Shown piece by piece: positions 4,760 through 5,039 of a DNA stretch of 5,039 bases (the first letter of the stretch is position 1; the number at the start of each line of letters is the position of its first letter). A model generated the notes under the pieces. The model was not told the origin of the DNA, made no database searches, and worked only from the letters and a program-made list of their open reading frames with translations. This stretch comes from an uncultured Collinsella sp. GTDB lineage: Bacteria > Actinomycetota > Coriobacteriia > Coriobacteriales > Coriobacteriaceae. The position numbers and the translations under genes were made by a program. Location: the NCBI GenBank assembly GCA_902478765.1, contig CABSMN010000117.1, forward strand, positions 1 through 5,039, given 5' to 3'.

Positions 4760-5039
4760 CTACTCGCCGCGCACACGGCGCGCGATGCGGTCGGAAAGCG
4801 AGGCCTTCTCGGCGCGGTTCTTGCCCCAAAACGCGCAAGCCACCATGCCGGGGCCTACGTGCGAGCCAATGGTGGGGCCCACAGAGCTGCGGATGATGGT
4901 GACGTCGGCGCAGCCCTCCTCCTTGCGGATGGCGGCTTCGAGCCAGTCGCCGTCCTTCTCGGCATCGGCCGTCATGATGGCGATGGGCATAGTGCGATCG
5001 GGCACGTAGTTCTCACGGAACGACTTGAGGATGGACTTG
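4760..5039 (-). CDS. DegV family protein (fatty-acid binding), C-terminal part only
   Basis: The reading frame is open to the window edge, so only the last 92 residues are visible (first full codon 5036-5038, stop TAG at 4760-4762). The hallmark end of the DegV domain is clear: VTIIRSSVGPTIGSHVGPGMVACAFWG (visible residues 46-72), with the GP-x-I-G-x-H-x-GPG pattern whose conserved His lies in the fatty-acid carboxylate pocket of DegV/FakB proteins. Family knowledge: DegV proteins carry an acyl chain, and FakB members present fatty acids to the kinase FakA for phospholipid synthesis; whether this copy works with a FakA cannot be seen here. The GTG at 5003-5005 is an internal Val codon (RENYVPDRTMPIA), not a start. 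A 20-residue charged tail (KNRAEKASLSDRIARRVRGE) follows the domain. Confidence 0.9.
   Translation of the reverse strand, partial: KSILKSFRENYVPDRTMPIAIMTADAEKDGDWLEAAIRKEEGCADVTIIRSSVGPTIGSHVGPGMVACAFWGKNRAEKASLSDRIARRVRGE

Noticed and set aside
4668..4838. N-terminal extension of the dehydrogenase to an ATG at 4838
   Set aside because: The extra 57 residues are Arg/Pro-rich, unlike any Rossmann enzyme start, and overlap the DegV gene. The ATG at 4667 has a good ribosome binding site and begins right at the Rossmann strand.
5003..5005. GTG start giving an 81-residue protein
   Set aside because: The frame stays open to the window edge, and the protein is the C-terminal part of a DegV domain, so this GTG is an internal Val codon.
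3951..5009. Long open frame of 352 codons on the plus strand
   Set aside because: It is antisense to the dehydrogenase and DegV genes, both of which have clear family motifs. It crosses their intergenic gap, has no family motifs of its own and fits a GC-rich shadow frame.

Overview
The window looks like the end of a draft-assembly contig from a fairly GC-rich Gram-positive anaerobe. Gene content, GC level (roughly 60% by eye) and protein style fit an actinomycete of the Coriobacteriia, such as a Collinsella-like gut bacterium. That placement is inferred from overall resemblance and was not tested. Bases 1-44 are not genomic: they read as the inner end of the Illumina P5 oligo, an 8-base index, the Nextera read-1 sequence and the 19-base Tn5 mosaic end. 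Biology starts at about base 45.

All genes lie on the minus strand, so transcription runs from high to low coordinates. In that order: (i) the 3' end of a DegV-family fatty-acid-binding protein (4760-5039, cut by the window edge); (ii) a beta-hydroxyacid dehydrogenase of the 3-hydroxyisobutyrate / tartronate semialdehyde reductase superfamily (3588-4667), with an unusual C-terminal tail of four 12-residue His/Cys repeats; (iii) a small membrane protein of unknown function (3154-3582); (iv) a HEAT-like helical-repeat protein (2440-3138); (v) an NAD-type isocitrate dehydrogenase (1348-2433); (vi) a single-pass membrane protein with an acidic cytoplasmic N-terminus and an extracytoplasmic SurA/PrsA-like chaperone region (139-1221), followed by a clear intrinsic terminator (59-96).

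Genes ii to v are separated by only 5, 15 and 6 bases and look like one operon. At two of these junctions the GAGGAG Shine-Dalgarno of the downstream gene is also the final Glu-Glu codon pair of the upstream gene, so translation is probably coupled. Gene vi follows after 126 bases that hold a perfect 10-bp hairpin without a U-tract, plus a third short repeat that could form an alternative pairing. The genes do not form one obvious pathway. The dehydrogenase and isocitrate dehydrogenase are soluble central-metabolism-type enzymes; the others are envelope or scaffold proteins.

The most notable item is the His/Cys repeat tail on the dehydrogenase. It is a 36-bp tandem repeat at DNA level and looks like a metal-binding appendage on an enzyme family that does not use a metal for catalysis. 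No tRNA, rRNA, CRISPR array or insertion sequence was seen. No gene-free stretch exceeds 300 bases.
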